Part shown: positions 1 through 9,045 of the stretch, one piece after another | Layout: each line of letters begins with the position of its first letter | Position numbering within the stretch: the stretch's first letter is position 1 | Assembly (NCBI GenBank): GCA_025462645.1 | Contig: JAOAPB010000101.1 | Span: 118,615-182,614, forward strand | Direction: 5' to 3' | Length of the DNA: 64,000 nt | DNA from: Edaphobacter sp. | GTDB lineage: Bacteria; Acidobacteriota; Terriglobia; Terriglobales; Acidobacteriaceae | Notes under the pieces: generated by a model | Databases searched by the model: none | Told to the model about the DNA's origin: nothing | What the model saw: only the letters and a program-made list of their open reading frames with translations | Translations under genes and position numbers: made by a program

Positions 1-572
1 TTAGAATGACGAATTTGCAGCAATAGATTCGTTTAAGTCGCTGAATTCAGATGACTAGCAGGTAAAGTACCACCCGGCGGTGAGGGGGTCCTAAGTCGCC
101 TGCGCAATCCACAGATAGGCGCATCTTCGGTGGCAACTTCAACATTCTTCCCTCGCATCCCATCCAAACGGATTTGTATCACAGTACACCGGTACAACAG
201 GTCCAGCAGCGCGCGAAAGCCCTTGGCGCCTTCATCGTTACGAGCCACCCGGCGGAAAGGAGCTTTTTAAGGCTGTACTGCATGCGATGGAACGCGGTGA
301 GGGGTTCACGCGCGAAGCCTACGTACCGCAACTCATGGTGCTGTTTTGTCCTCTAGTGAGCCGATCCCCACAGCGGTTAGGGAACTCCAATCTAATTAAA
401 GTAGATATTACCTATCTACAGATTTCAGCTACGTCAGCGTCACCGCAACGTTGAAGAGTCGCAAGACCCTCCGTGTCGAATCGGGCGAAGCGCCGTAGCT
501 CAACTTATTGCTTTCAACCTGTTTTAGAACAATCGTGAAGAGACATAACCGATAGAAGTACAGGAGGAGATC
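1..572. other. Intergenic/unassigned left edge
   Basis: I see no convincing gene here. Short open frames exist on both strands (33-248 minus, 174-356 plus), but neither has a ribosome binding site or a recognisable family. The last 30 bases hold the strong AGGAGGAG ribosome binding site of the next gene, so the promoter of the DUF4136/porin pair probably lies in this stretch. Confidence 0.4.
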
Positions 573-1151
573 ATGGAACAAAATACGCGGCGGAATATCG
601 GACTCATCTTCGGCGCCCTATTGGTTGAGGCTGTTCTGGTAACTGGTGTTGCGCAGGCGCAGAGTGTGCAGACGGACTACGATCACAGTGCCGACTTTAG
701 TCAATATCACACATTTTCCTTTTACAAGGTACAGACTACCGACCCGCTTGAGGCGGACCGAATTAAGGCGGAGATTGCCAAGGACCTGACCGCTAAGGGT
801 CTCCAGATGGTTCCATCTGGCGGAGACATGACTGTGACCGCCATCGAAAGCACGAAGGATAAGCAGGAATACAACACATTCTACGACGGACTTGGCGGGG
901 CTGGCTTCGGCTATCGGGGCTGGCGCGGCTGGGGTGGTGGCTGGGGCGGCGGGATAGGTGATGCAACTACGACGGTCAACCAGGTGCCGGTAGGAACGCT
1001 GATGATCGATCTCTACGACGGAAAGACGCACCAGCTCGTATGGCGAGGTAGCTCGCACCAGGATTTATCCACCAAGGCATCGAAGAACACTTCGAAGTTC
1101 GATAAGGCAGTGGACAAGATGCTCAAAGAGTATCCGCCAAAAAAGAAGTAG
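573..1151 (+). CDS. DUF4136 domain-containing exported protein
   Basis: This 192-residue protein has an N-terminal signal peptide (about residues 1-30, ending VAQAQ) followed by a DUF4136-type body. It shows the typical early DYDHSADFSQYHTFSF segment, a glycine/tryptophan-rich linker around residues 108-128, and a late segment (GTLMIDLYDGKTHQLVWRG) that is characteristic of the family. Family members are exported or lipoprotein-like proteins of unknown function; no lipobox cysteine is visible here, so a periplasmic or envelope location is likely. The start is set by a perfect AGGAGGAG site at 562-569. It is followed after 48 bases by the porin-like gene on the same strand and may be cotranscribed with it. 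Confidence 0.85.
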   Translation: MEQNTRRNIGLIFGALLVEAVLVTGVAQAQSVQTDYDHSADFSQYHTFSFYKVQTTDPLEADRIKAEIAKDLTAKGLQMVPSGGDMTVTAIESTKDKQEYNTFYDGLGGAGFGYRGWRGWGGGWGGGIGDATTTVNQVPVGTLMIDLYDGKTHQLVWRGSSHQDLSTKASKNTSKFDKAVDKMLKEYPPKKK

Positions 1152-1199
1152 AACGTCGCCCAGGTAGCGTTTGCAAGTGACTTGCATAGGAGGTCAACC

Positions 1200-2615
1200 T
1201 TGAGGAGGGCACTTGCAGCTGTAGCAAGTTGTTTGGGTTGGTTTTCTGAAGTCACGGTGAGACGCGGCCACTTTCGCAGGAACGCTGCTTGGGCGATCGG
1301 GTTGGTGACGCTGGTTTTGTGCGTGGGTTATGGGCGGGCGCAGACGCCTCAGTACATCGAATACCCGCTACTTGCTGGAACGACGCACGAGTACCACTGG
1401 AGCAGTCTCCCTTCGTGGCTAAAGTTCGATTCGGAGATCCGCGGACGGCTCGACGGGCAGACAGCATACAACAATGTGTCTGGAGACGGTGAGGTTTACG
1501 GCCTCACTCGCGTCCGAGGAGGCGTGATTCTGGACGCTACGAACTATCTGACGCTTCACCTCCAGTTTCAGGACACTCATGCCCCGGGCCTCGCCTCTAA
1601 TCTGATTGCCTCTAATATGCACGATACCTTCGATCTACGCGAAGGATGGGTTGAACTGCACCAGCAACACGTAAAACTTTATGTGGGCCGCCAAGAGCTG
1701 AAGTTCGGCGGTGAACGACTGGCCGGAGTTAGCGATTTCACCAACAATAGTCGGACCTTCGATGGCATTGACCTTCGACTTGGCGAGAAGAATACTGTCG
1801 ATATCTTCAGTACTTCGGTCGTGATCACACATCCCACATCTCTCGACACCCATGGCGGAGGCCTGACTTTCCATGGGGTTTATGGGCGGTTTAATGCAGG
1901 AAATAAGGAGACCAGCGTGCAGCCGTTTTTGTTCATCAAGGCTTTGCCTCATGTTCGGAACAGTCGAGGACAGCAGGGGAATGAACTGGCGACAACCTTC
2001 GGCGCGGAGGTGCAGGGTAACGTGCGCCGCATCTTCGAGTTCGACGGTATGGCTGCTTTGCAGCGCGGATCCTTTGCCGGCGATTCGATAGAGGCTGGCG
2101 CCTTCTATATCAAGGCGTTCTATGCGACTCCACACCTTCCATGGAGCCCACGCTTCGGCGGGGAGTACGACTGGGCGAGCGGCAACTCGGCGCTCCCTTC
2201 CCAAACTGTTGGCACCTTCGATCAGCAATATCCCAGCAATCACAATGCCTTTGGCCTGGGGGATATCTTCGGCTTCGAGAACATTCGCGAGACGAGAGTG
2301 AGCCTTGATCTTGCCCCTGCGGAGCATGTCACTCTTCTCATCCAGGCTGAGGCACTGAATTTAGCCTCGGTGCACGATGCGATCTACGCGAGCGCCGGAA
2401 CCTCTTTGGTGGAAGCGCCCACGGGCGGCTTCTTGAGCGACCGGATCGGCTTCGGCGTGGATGTTTCCGCCAAGTACGTCTTTCGTCAGGCGCTTGTCTG
2501 GAACGCAGGGATGGGAAGACTTCAGGGTGCGAACACTTTGAGTTTGGCGGGTCTTGCGCAGGACCAGACTTATGCCTATCTTTCGTTGACTTACCGTTTT
2601 CGTATTGAAAAATAA
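1200..2615 (+). CDS. Alginate-export-type outer membrane porin
   Basis: A protein of about 471 residues whose body matches the alginate-export/outer-membrane porin family: a mature N-terminus beginning QTPQYIEYPLLAG, repeated amphipathic strands, the segments VKLYVGRQELKFGGERL and FDGIDLRLGEKNTVDIF, and a C-terminal strand ending in aromatic YLSLTYRFRI as expected for a beta barrel. It probably passes a carbohydrate or organic anion across the outer membrane; the substrate cannot be read from sequence. The start is uncertain. TTG at 1200 has an excellent AGGAGG site six bases upstream (1188-1193), whereas GTG at 1257 would place the hydrophobic signal segment (WAIGLVTLVLCVGYGRAQ) closer to the N-terminus. 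It may be functionally tied to the EPS locus, but this is only suggested by proximity. Confidence 0.8.
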   Translation: MRRALAAVASCLGWFSEVTVRRGHFRRNAAWAIGLVTLVLCVGYGRAQTPQYIEYPLLAGTTHEYHWSSLPSWLKFDSEIRGRLDGQTAYNNVSGDGEVYGLTRVRGGVILDATNYLTLHLQFQDTHAPGLASNLIASNMHDTFDLREGWVELHQQHVKLYVGRQELKFGGERLAGVSDFTNNSRTFDGIDLRLGEKNTVDIFSTSVVITHPTSLDTHGGGLTFHGVYGRFNAGNKETSVQPFLFIKALPHVRNSRGQQGNELATTFGAEVQGNVRRIFEFDGMAALQRGSFAGDSIEAGAFYIKAFYATPHLPWSPRFGGEYDWASGNSALPSQTVGTFDQQYPSNHNAFGLGDIFGFENIRETRVSLDLAPAEHVTLLIQAEALNLASVHDAIYASAGTSLVEAPTGGFLSDRIGFGVDVSAKYVFRQALVWNAGMGRLQGANTLSLAGLAQDQTYAYLSLTYRFRIEK

Positions 2616-3254
2616 GGAAGATAAGAAGGCTGGAAATTCTTCTATGCCCCAACACATTTTTTGCTTGCTGTGGGCGATATATTGCAGGAACGTAGCGGCA
2701 AGACAGGCACTATGAACCGCCGAAGCCGAAGCTGCTATGCCAGTGGGCTCCCTTCGCGTGGTGACGGGTTTCTCTGCTGCGACGACGACGATGGGCGTTG
2801 CCAGGCAGACCGCTCACAGCGCACATGCCATCTCCAATACGGCCCATGTTGAATGCGTGGATAGAATTCACCTGAGTGGCCAATATATTCCTTCTTGTCT
2901 CGGCAGGACGGGCTTAAGGAATAAATCAGGCGCTTGCGTGTCTAAATTACCAGAGTGAATCACACCAGAGCAGGCGCCGGTCGATTTGTTGAAGGAGATC
3001 CGGCCGCAGTTGGATGAGGTGCAGAAGTCGCTGATTGCGGAACTAGTGGAAACAGCAGCGGTTCGTATGAGTGCCACGCGGATGTTGCTAAGGCGGTCGG
3101 GAAGTTTCGGCTTCAGACGTTTGTCGATCATGCGCCTTGCCAAGCAGTCTGTGCCCGATCTGGACCCTAAGATCCGGCTCGTGAGGGTGCCCGCTGCCCA
3201 TATCGCCGAATTACTACGACTAGGAAGCTCCATAGATTTATTGCCTGTGGTCCT
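2616..3254. other. Gene-poor stretch with possible decayed ORF
   Basis: There is no supported gene. A 90-residue plus-strand frame (2986-3258) and a 121-residue minus-strand frame (2868-3233) overlap; neither has a convincing ribosome binding site or a family I recognise. Base composition between about 2980 and 3200 is richer in G+C than the EPS genes next to it, so this could be the remnant of an older coding region. It separates the plus-strand porin from the minus-strand Wza-like gene, where a terminator would be expected, but I see no clear hairpin with a T-run. Confidence 0.3.
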
Positions 3255-4217
3255 TTAGTAAGGACGGTATACCGCGAGACCCGTTGCGGTTTGCAAAATT
3301 GCTTCGAGACCTCGGCGAGTAGCAGATTTCGCCAGACTGTTAGGTACGAAGACAATGTCATCCGGTTGCAACTCTAGATCCGGCGCCTTCGCCGCGAGGA
3401 TTGTATTCAAAGGTATCGGGATCTCCTGCGGAGCGTTGCTGGTGGCTTTACGTATCAGCTTGGCCGACCCCAAGGCCGCGGTAGAGTTCGTGCCATGTGC
3501 CATAGCTACTGCCTGAAGAATAGTCAGGTGCGGATTCTCCATTATGATTCCGGTGGGTTCCTTAACGTCCCCCACGACATAGACCATTCCCGCTTTGGAA
3601 ACCACAATGGTGTCGCCTGGATAGATGATCCTGTTGGTCATCGTCCCCTTATCCTCGTGAACTAACTGTAGTGTCTCGTTGCTATCGGGCTGATCCCTAT
3701 GCGTAATGCTTACCGTTTTTCCCGCTTTTGGCCCTGTGCCCCCTGCAGCAGATATCGCATCGAGCAACGTCCGGTGTCCTGGCAGGGGGTAGATGCCGGG
3801 CTTTTGAACTTCTCCAAGGACTGAGATGCCACTCGCGGCGTACTCTTTCACGAATACTTGGACCTCGGGTTCGTTGAAGAAGCCATTCTTCTTCAGGCTT
3901 TTCGCTATTGTATCTTCAGCTTGAAAAGTTGAAAGGCCAGCCAGCCTAATGTTGCCTACCATAGGTAGTGAGGTGTCACCGTGCGAGTTGACACGTACGT
4001 CATAACGATACTCAGGTGCTCCAGTTACACTCACCGTAAGCAGGTCTCCACTACTCACAAATACCTCTTGCGATGTGTCTAAGCTCTTGACAGGAGAGAT
4101 CCCTTGGGGAGGCATCGGTGCATTCTGCGCGGGGCAATTAGAAGCAAATACTGCCAGAGCCGCGGTAAGGATTAATACGCTTTGAACCCGGTTTATATCT
4201 TCGATCCTTGTAGCCAC
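3255..4217 (-). CDS. Wza-like polysaccharide export protein
   Basis: This 320-residue protein resembles the periplasmic/outer-membrane polysaccharide export family (Wza/GumB/ExoF class). After an N-terminal hydrophobic export segment comes a polysaccharide-export domain (about residues 50-130; VSSGDLLTVSVTGAPEYR and GDTSLPMVGNIRLAGLS). Two SLBB-type ligand-binding repeats follow (about 133-210, beginning ISVLGEVQKPGIYPL, and about 212-300, beginning VYVVGDVKEPTGIIM). A cysteine at residue 28 lies near the signal cleavage region, but the surrounding ASNC is not a standard lipobox. The start is GTG with an AGGCGG site upstream. It is the last gene of the minus-strand EPS arm and would form the export channel for the polymer made by the Wzx/Wzy machinery. 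A strong hairpin separates it from the preceding glycosyltransferase. Confidence 0.9.
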   Translation of the reverse strand: MATRIEDINRVQSVLILTAALAVFASNCPAQNAPMPPQGISPVKSLDTSQEVFVSSGDLLTVSVTGAPEYRYDVRVNSHGDTSLPMVGNIRLAGLSTFQAEDTIAKSLKKNGFFNEPEVQVFVKEYAASGISVLGEVQKPGIYPLPGHRTLLDAISAAGGTGPKAGKTVSITHRDQPDSNETLQLVHEDKGTMTNRIIYPGDTIVVSKAGMVYVVGDVKEPTGIIMENPHLTILQAVAMAHGTNSTAALGSAKLIRKATSNAPQEIPIPLNTILAAKAPDLELQPDDIVFVPNSLAKSATRRGLEAILQTATGLAVYRPY

Positions 4218-4277
4218 ATCACACCGCCTATTAAATCATCACCTCACTGAAGAGTGTGATCTCACCGACAACTTCAT

Positions 4278-4307
4278 CCTTAAACCTCTCTTCTGAGAGG
4301 TTTAAGG
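4278..4307 (-). terminator. Perfect 13-bp inverted repeat between GT2 and wza-like genes
   Basis: CCTTAAACCTCTC (4278-4290), loop TTCT, then its exact complement (4295-4307). The repeat overlaps the last codons and the stop of the glycosyltransferase gene. No T-run follows on the minus strand, so it is more likely an RNA-stabilising, processing or attenuating hairpin inside the operon than a simple intrinsic terminator. Confidence 0.55.
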
Positions 4308-5414
4308 AATCGGAGTTGAAGGGTCATGAATGCCCGCCTCGTTTGGGCGCAGACTAGGTTCGCCGGGCGGAAGCTGCGCGTTGATCGTAATCGCTGTGAG
4401 TGCTCCGGCTCCATAGCAGGTATGCAAAGTGAAAAAGACGAGTGGAGTTAGGAACGCTATGACAGCTCTTTCTCGTGACGCAATGTGAAATGCCGCTCCA
4501 AAACTTGCGATTGCATATGCAATGATTAGCGAAAACAGCGGAAGGCGCAGCCATCCTCCGGCTTGACCTGGGAAACTGCTTGCGAACACGTAAGCCACTA
4601 AGCAGGCCATAAGCCCTGCGACGAAGGCTCCTGGCACAAAATGGCGTAGCGACATTGAGAGTCTATTCCTCTTGAAGCTGATGATGTTCCAGAAGCCTGT
4701 TTTGAATGCGTACTTGGATAACGAAGCGAGTGTCGGACTTACAAAATATTCGCAGTATGTTTGGTCAGTCATGTACAGCTTGTGTCCGCGAGCTCTAAGC
4801 CGTTGACTAAGATCGTTGTCCTGATTGCGGTGTAATTGGGGGTCATAGGACCCCACTTCAAGAAGTGTGCTCTTGAGAAAGATCGGGTAGGGAATCGTAT
4901 CTGCGAAGCCCGCTTTTCTTGTCCGCATCGAGCCAGTCGAAGTTCCAAACGGGTGCGCCAGCACCCAGGCAATCAGTCGTGCTTGAAAGCTATCGCCGCT
5001 CGGCCGGGTAATCTCGATTCCGCTGCATCCGCCAGCATGGTGAAGGTGCAACTCTCGAAGACAAGTTGCAACATAATCCTTTGAATAGACGGTGTGCGCA
5101 CCAAGAATGCAAACGTACTGACCTATGGCTGAACGAATGCCAATGTTAAAGGCATAGGGAGTTTTCCTCTGATGGTTGACCAATAGCTTTACGCGGCTGT
5201 CCCGGCGCACTATTCGCTTGACGATCGCTTGGGTCGCGTCCGAGGAGTCTCCATCCACCACAATAATCTCAAGATCGCAGATTGAGGTGTCTTGTAGTAA
5301 AAGAGACTGTAACACTGCCTCGATATAACGCTCCTCATTGCGAACAGCCAAAACTGCTGAGACTAACGGACGAGATTGAAACTCTAGTCGAATGTTGTCG
5401 GGTTTTAAGTCCAT
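4302..5414 (-). CDS. ExoA-like family 2 glycosyltransferase
   Basis: A 370-residue GT-A fold glycosyltransferase. The N-terminal half has the family 2 nucleotide-sugar binding pattern (VSAVLAVRNEERYIEAVL around residue 20), the acidic DGDSSDAT motif near residue 57, and an ED/QxxRW-like region (RNQDNDLSQRLRARG) near residue 200. The C-terminal part, residues about 250-345, has several hydrophobic segments that would anchor it in the inner membrane, as in succinoglycan ExoA-type enzymes. It probably adds one sugar to the lipid-linked repeat unit on the cytoplasmic face. It follows the nucleotide-sugar dehydrogenase with a 46-base gap in the same minus-strand operon. I see no clear ribosome binding site upstream of the ATG. 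Donor and acceptor sugars cannot be deduced. Confidence 0.88.
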   Translation of the reverse strand: MDLKPDNIRLEFQSRPLVSAVLAVRNEERYIEAVLQSLLLQDTSICDLEIIVVDGDSSDATQAIVKRIVRRDSRVKLLVNHQRKTPYAFNIGIRSAIGQYVCILGAHTVYSKDYVATCLRELHLHHAGGCSGIEITRPSGDSFQARLIAWVLAHPFGTSTGSMRTRKAGFADTIPYPIFLKSTLLEVGSYDPQLHRNQDNDLSQRLRARGHKLYMTDQTYCEYFVSPTLASLSKYAFKTGFWNIISFKRNRLSMSLRHFVPGAFVAGLMACLVAYVFASSFPGQAGGWLRLPLFSLIIAYAIASFGAAFHIASRERAVIAFLTPLVFFTLHTCYGAGALTAITINAQLPPGEPSLRPNEAGIHDPSTPIP

Positions 5415-5460
5415 TTTTATTCGCTATTTCTCGCGTACCAAATGCGATAGGGCACATCGC

Positions 5461-6837
5461 CTAGCAGCGAGCAATCTTTTCGGAAGATATGCCCGCAGTC
5501 GCATTGCGCGTGTCAATTATGAGTTGAGCCTCTCTAACTATCTCCGGATAGTTGTAGTTGGAATGGTCAGTAACTATCACGATGCAGTCGTATTGTCCAA
5601 GGTTATCAAGGGGTACGCAGCACATCTGGAGGTTATACTTACGACCCTTTCCTATCTTTGCGAAGTAAGGGTCGTTGTAACTGACGATGGCACCCCGTTC
5701 CTGTAACACTTCAATGATCGTGATAGCAGGCGACTCACGGAGATCGTCGATATCTTTCTTATAGGAGACGCCAAGTATCATCACTTTCGCTTCCTTGAGT
5801 GCCTTGCAACGGAAGTTCAGAGTTTCAGCAATAAAGTCGACCATGTGATACGGCATGGCCATATTAATCTCTCCAGCAAGCTGGATGAAACGCGTAGAAA
5901 AGTCATATTCCTTCGCCTTCCAAGACAGATAAAACGGATCTACCGGAATACAGTGACCGCCGAGGCCAGGGCCAGGATAGAACGGGTGAAATCCGAACGG
6001 CTTCGTGGACGCAGCGGCGATGACTTCCCAGATATCGATGCCCATACGAAGGCACAACAGCTTTAGCTCATTGACCAGCGCGATGTTAACACAACGGTAG
6101 ATGTTCTCCAGTAGCTTCGTCATCTCTGCGACGGCCGTGCTGGATACTGCAACTGTCTGATGAAAGATAGCCCCATACAATGCAGTTGCAATCTGACTCG
6201 AATAAACGTCTATGCCTCCGACAATCTTCGGAATATCGCAACGCGCAACCGCATTGTTTCCTGGATCTTCTCGCTCTGGTGAAAAAGCGAGAAAGATAAC
6301 ATCGTTAGCCTTCGGATCGCCCTTTGAAACAGATAATCCCCGACTCGCTCCTCTCTCAATAAGAGGTAACACGACTTCCTCGGTTGTCCCTGGATACGTG
6401 GTGCTTTCGAGTATAACTAACTGGCCAGCCTTTAGATGTGGTGCGATGGACTTTATGGTGTCAATAATAAAACTCAGATCGGGTTCACGGTATTCGGTAA
6501 GTGGGGTAGGCACGCAGATAATTATGACGTCCATCTTCTCCACACGTGCAAAGTCCGAAGTTGCTCTGAACCCACGATCCCTAGCCAGAGCAATTTCAGT
6601 CTCCGGAATCCGACCAATGTACGACCGTGATGTGGAGAGAACATCTATCTTTGTCGTGTCGATGTCGAATCCCGTTACGGCAAAGCCTTCTTCTATGAAG
6701 AGCAGCGCCAGTGGTAGGCCGACATAGCCTAACCCAATCACGCCGACATTTGAAGTTTTAGAATGACATCGCTCGATTGCTCCATCCTTCAAAGCAATGG
6801 CATTGTATGCAGAAGTTCTAGTTGATGTTTGCATCAT
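5461..6837 (-). CDS. wbpA: UDP-N-acetylglucosamine/UDP-sugar 6-dehydrogenase (WbpA type)
   Basis: A 458-residue NAD-dependent nucleotide-sugar 6-dehydrogenase that oxidises the C6 of a UDP-HexNAc to the uronic acid in two steps. Visible features are the Rossmann glycine motif GLGYVG (residues 35-40), the acidic NAD-ribose region GFDID, the conserved SPERE motif near 186, and the catalytic cysteine (Cys296) in GLGGHCIPVDP. The spacing and HCIPVDP context fit the UDP-GlcNAc/ManNAc dehydrogenase branch better than UDP-glucose dehydrogenase. The neighbouring WbpB-, WbpE- and WbpD-like activities on the plus strand point to UDP-GlcNAcA as product, feeding synthesis of a 2,3-diacetamido uronic acid. 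The exact substrate is inferred from context. It lies between the antiterminator and the GT2 gene. Confidence 0.9.
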   Translation of the reverse strand: MMQTSTRTSAYNAIALKDGAIERCHSKTSNVGVIGLGYVGLPLALLFIEEGFAVTGFDIDTTKIDVLSTSRSYIGRIPETEIALARDRGFRATSDFARVEKMDVIIICVPTPLTEYREPDLSFIIDTIKSIAPHLKAGQLVILESTTYPGTTEEVVLPLIERGASRGLSVSKGDPKANDVIFLAFSPEREDPGNNAVARCDIPKIVGGIDVYSSQIATALYGAIFHQTVAVSSTAVAEMTKLLENIYRCVNIALVNELKLLCLRMGIDIWEVIAAASTKPFGFHPFYPGPGLGGHCIPVDPFYLSWKAKEYDFSTRFIQLAGEINMAMPYHMVDFIAETLNFRCKALKEAKVMILGVSYKKDIDDLRESPAITIIEVLQERGAIVSYNDPYFAKIGKGRKYNLQMCCVPLDNLGQYDCIVIVTDHSNYNYPEIVREAQLIIDTRNATAGISSEKIARC

Positions 6838-6892
6838 TAGTTCCTATCAAAATTTATCTGATTTCGAGCCTGCTGTTATGAGCGTCAGTTAG

Positions 6893-7462
6893 CTAACTAG
6901 CGAGTTGTATTTCTTCTGCATCCAACTCGACCACAATCGCGCTTTGAATAAAGTCCAAAGAAAGCACAAGTCGCATCGCACCTTTGCGACGAAGTATTTT
7001 CCCTTTCATGCCAGCAAACGGTCCTAATTTGATCTGGACACATCGTCCAACAGTAAGAAACGGATAAGGTTCCGCCCTAAAAATTTGCAGTGACACCTTC
7101 AACCTATTAATTTCATCGTCGGATAGGACTACAGCATTGCCGTTAAAGCTGACCAACCTAATAGCACCTGTGAGTGACAGAACACGTCTTTTCTCTGAAA
7201 GACGCATCTTCACAAACATATAGCTTGGGAACAGGGGTAGCTCTACACGGGCTTTTCGACCGTGCCAGACGCGAAGCGCGGAATAGAGTGGTAGATAATT
7301 TTCAATATCTTGAGCAGCCAGTCGTTCCGCGATAGCTTTCTCGTGTCGGGGGATGGTGTAGAGAGCGTACCAACAAGAACACCTGCTTTGGCCCGGAAAA
7401 GCAATTTTGGGTGATAACACGTCACTTATCGTATTGGCTGATGTGCTGTCTGATAAATACAC
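6893..7462 (-). CDS. NusG-family (UpxY/RfaH-like) transcription antiterminator
   Basis: A 189-residue NusG paralogue. It has an N-terminal NGN domain (about residues 30-125), starting CSCWYALYTIPRHEKAIAE and containing the LPLFPSYMFVKM signature. A C-terminal KOW-like segment follows (about 135-165; VGRCVQIKLGPFAGMKGKI). Specialised NusG paralogues of this kind bind RNA polymerase on the leader of long polysaccharide operons and suppress termination. Being the first gene of the minus-strand EPS arm, with a 349-base upstream region, fits that role exactly. The start is GTG at 7462 with a GGAG site seven bases upstream. The gene presumably controls at least its own operon and possibly the divergent arm. 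Confidence 0.9.
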   Translation of the reverse strand: MYLSDSTSANTISDVLSPKIAFPGQSRCSCWYALYTIPRHEKAIAERLAAQDIENYLPLYSALRVWHGRKARVELPLFPSYMFVKMRLSEKRRVLSLTGAIRLVSFNGNAVVLSDDEINRLKVSLQIFRAEPYPFLTVGRCVQIKLGPFAGMKGKILRRKGAMRLVLSLDFIQSAIVVELDAEEIQLAS

Positions 7463-7811
7463 TTATGGTCGCTCCGATCCTATACGAACGATTAGACGAA
7501 ATGACGCTGCCTCACCCCACCTCATGATGGCGTGAATCACATTTTCTATGCGTTTTCCCTTGGAGGCCCTGGAGGTTCTCGTAACCGGAGATAAAATTAG
7601 CGAAAGCACCTGGGCGCGTCGGTGTGTTTACTAACATAGCTTGCAAATTAATAGAATTGATCATATCGAGTCTGCGGATAAAAATTTGACTCAATACTGT
7701 GTCGCTACTTCGCGAGGGCACATGGCTTTTCGAACAGGGTAGCGTCAGACATAGCCTAGCCTTGCCGCAATCTATCACTTTGTTCTTCAATCAACCATCG
7801 GACAGTGATTG
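7463..7811 (-). promoter_or_regulatory. Leader region upstream of the antiterminator gene
   Basis: About 350 bases without a supported gene lie between the Crp/Fnr gene end and the UpxY-like start. The single long minus-strand frame (7512-7790) has no family resemblance and no clear ribosome binding site, so I treat the stretch as promoter plus untranslated leader. It is the expected site for the antiterminator to load, although I could not identify a specific pause element by eye. Confidence 0.35.
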
Positions 7812-8534
7812 CTATGTCGCGGGACCGAACAACCGCTTCATCTCATCCTCGACAGTTCGGTAACACTCACAAGCTAGCTTTTCCAGTCCCTCTCTGTTCA
7901 CTACTGTAATGTGCCCTCGTGAGTAATGGATGAGACCCGCATCCTGCAAGTGACCAGCTGCTACCGTTACGGTCTCACGTCGACCACCTAGCATATGGGC
8001 GATATACTCGTGCGTCATCTGGATCTCTGCCCTTGCTACGCGATCGTGACATAGTAAAAGCCAGCGACAGAGTCGTTGCTCCACCGTATGAAGACAGTTA
8101 CAGACGGCTCCTTGAGAGATCCTTGTCAACAATCCTTGTGTATACCGCAATAGCACGTGCTGAAGTTGACCGCCTCGTTCAAATTCAGCTTGCACCAATT
8201 TAGCTGGTATCCGGAAAGCGTCGCCGCTTATTTGCACTACAGCACGATGAGGACTAGTGTCGCTTCCAAGAACCAAGAAGATCCCAATAAGCCCGTCGTT
8301 CCCTACGAGCGCCATCTCCGCGATTGAACCGTCTCGCATGGTATATAAGCATGAAATCACCGCACTCGTAGGAAAGTAGATATGATCGAGTCGTTCACCC
8401 GATTCATATAATACCTGCCCGGCCGAGAGTGAGACGACCTGTGCGGCGGGGCGTAAACGTACCCATTCAGCTAATGAAAATGAGGAGAGTAGCTGGTTAT
8501 TAACGGCTTCGTGATTTCCGGGCGAACTCAACAT
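7812..8534 (-). CDS. Crp/Fnr-family transcriptional regulator
   Basis: A regulator of about 240 residues with an N-terminal cyclic-nucleotide-binding-like beta roll (about residues 20-130; LSAGQVLYESGERLDHIYFP) and a C-terminal winged helix-turn-helix with the Crp-type recognition segment MTHEYIAHMLGGRRETVTVA. No Fnr-type cysteine cluster is apparent at the N-terminus, so oxygen sensing by an Fe-S cluster is unlikely. The start at 8534 is chosen because GGAG lies six bases upstream; an upstream in-frame ATG at 8606 would give a longer form without such support. It stands at the head of the minus arm and next to the long divergent control region at 8535-9267, so EPS control is a reasonable inference. 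Confidence 0.87.
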   Translation of the reverse strand: MLSSPGNHEAVNNQLLSSFSLAEWVRLRPAAQVVSLSAGQVLYESGERLDHIYFPTSAVISCLYTMRDGSIAEMALVGNDGLIGIFLVLGSDTSPHRAVVQISGDAFRIPAKLVQAEFERGGQLQHVLLRYTQGLLTRISQGAVCNCLHTVEQRLCRWLLLCHDRVARAEIQMTHEYIAHMLGGRRETVTVAAGHLQDAGLIHYSRGHITVVNREGLEKLACECYRTVEDEMKRLFGPAT

Positions 8535-8797
8535 GAATAGCTCCGTCGAGCAGAAATCGGCCGTCTGGTAAATACGACCGGGAGGCTCAGATCGCAGAAA
8601 GTTCACGTGCGCGAAATTATGACATAAATTTCAGGCTCGTTTCACACTGGAACCTTATCTAAGATCCGGGCCCAAAACGTTTAGTGTGCTGCTGCCTTTG
8701 ATGCGGTTCGCCGTAAGGTGTTGGCTAAGGTAAATCGTTGAGCGCTAATCACTGACTAACTGAATCCAAATCTGAATGTATCCCACTCTGCGTGGTT

Positions 8798-8810
8798 CCC
8801 CTTTAAGGGG
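8798..8810. promoter_or_regulatory. Short palindrome, candidate operator
   Basis: CCCCTT and AAGGGG are separated by one base, in the divergent control region. The symmetry is what a dimeric regulator would recognise, but chance cannot be excluded for so short a site. Confidence 0.25.
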
Positions 8811-9015
8811 TAGGTATGGAATGTTACTGATTTGCAGAACGAATGTAGCAACTTACCACCATCGTCTTCCTTCTAAGTCTCACAATCTATGTTTGTTCAT
8901 GGGGCTCTCCGTTCGCGGCGGAAAATATGATAGTCAGGGAAGCAATAATGCGCTTTAAAAACGTTGTTACTTTTGAAGCCTGAAAGTGATTACCGAGAGG
9001 GAAAACCGGCTATCT

Positions 9016-9045
9016 TGTCTCGTGGTAAGACATACGTTTTTTTTT
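9016..9045 (+). terminator. Terminator-like hairpin in leader of the EPS plus arm
   Basis: TGTCT (9016-9020) pairs with AGACA (9028-9032), followed closely by a run of nine T residues (9037-9045). The stem is short and AT-rich, so it is a weak intrinsic terminator. Its position about 220 bases ahead of the first plus-arm gene would make it a suitable target for the NusG-like antiterminator. Confidence 0.3.

Noticed and set aside
2868..3258. Overlapping frames on both strands in the porin/wza gap
   Set aside because: Neither is supported by a ribosome site or a known family; the two conflict with each other.
7512..7790. 92-residue minus-strand frame upstream of the antiterminator gene
   Set aside because: No family resemblance, no ribosome site and an unusual residue mix; more likely untranslated leader.
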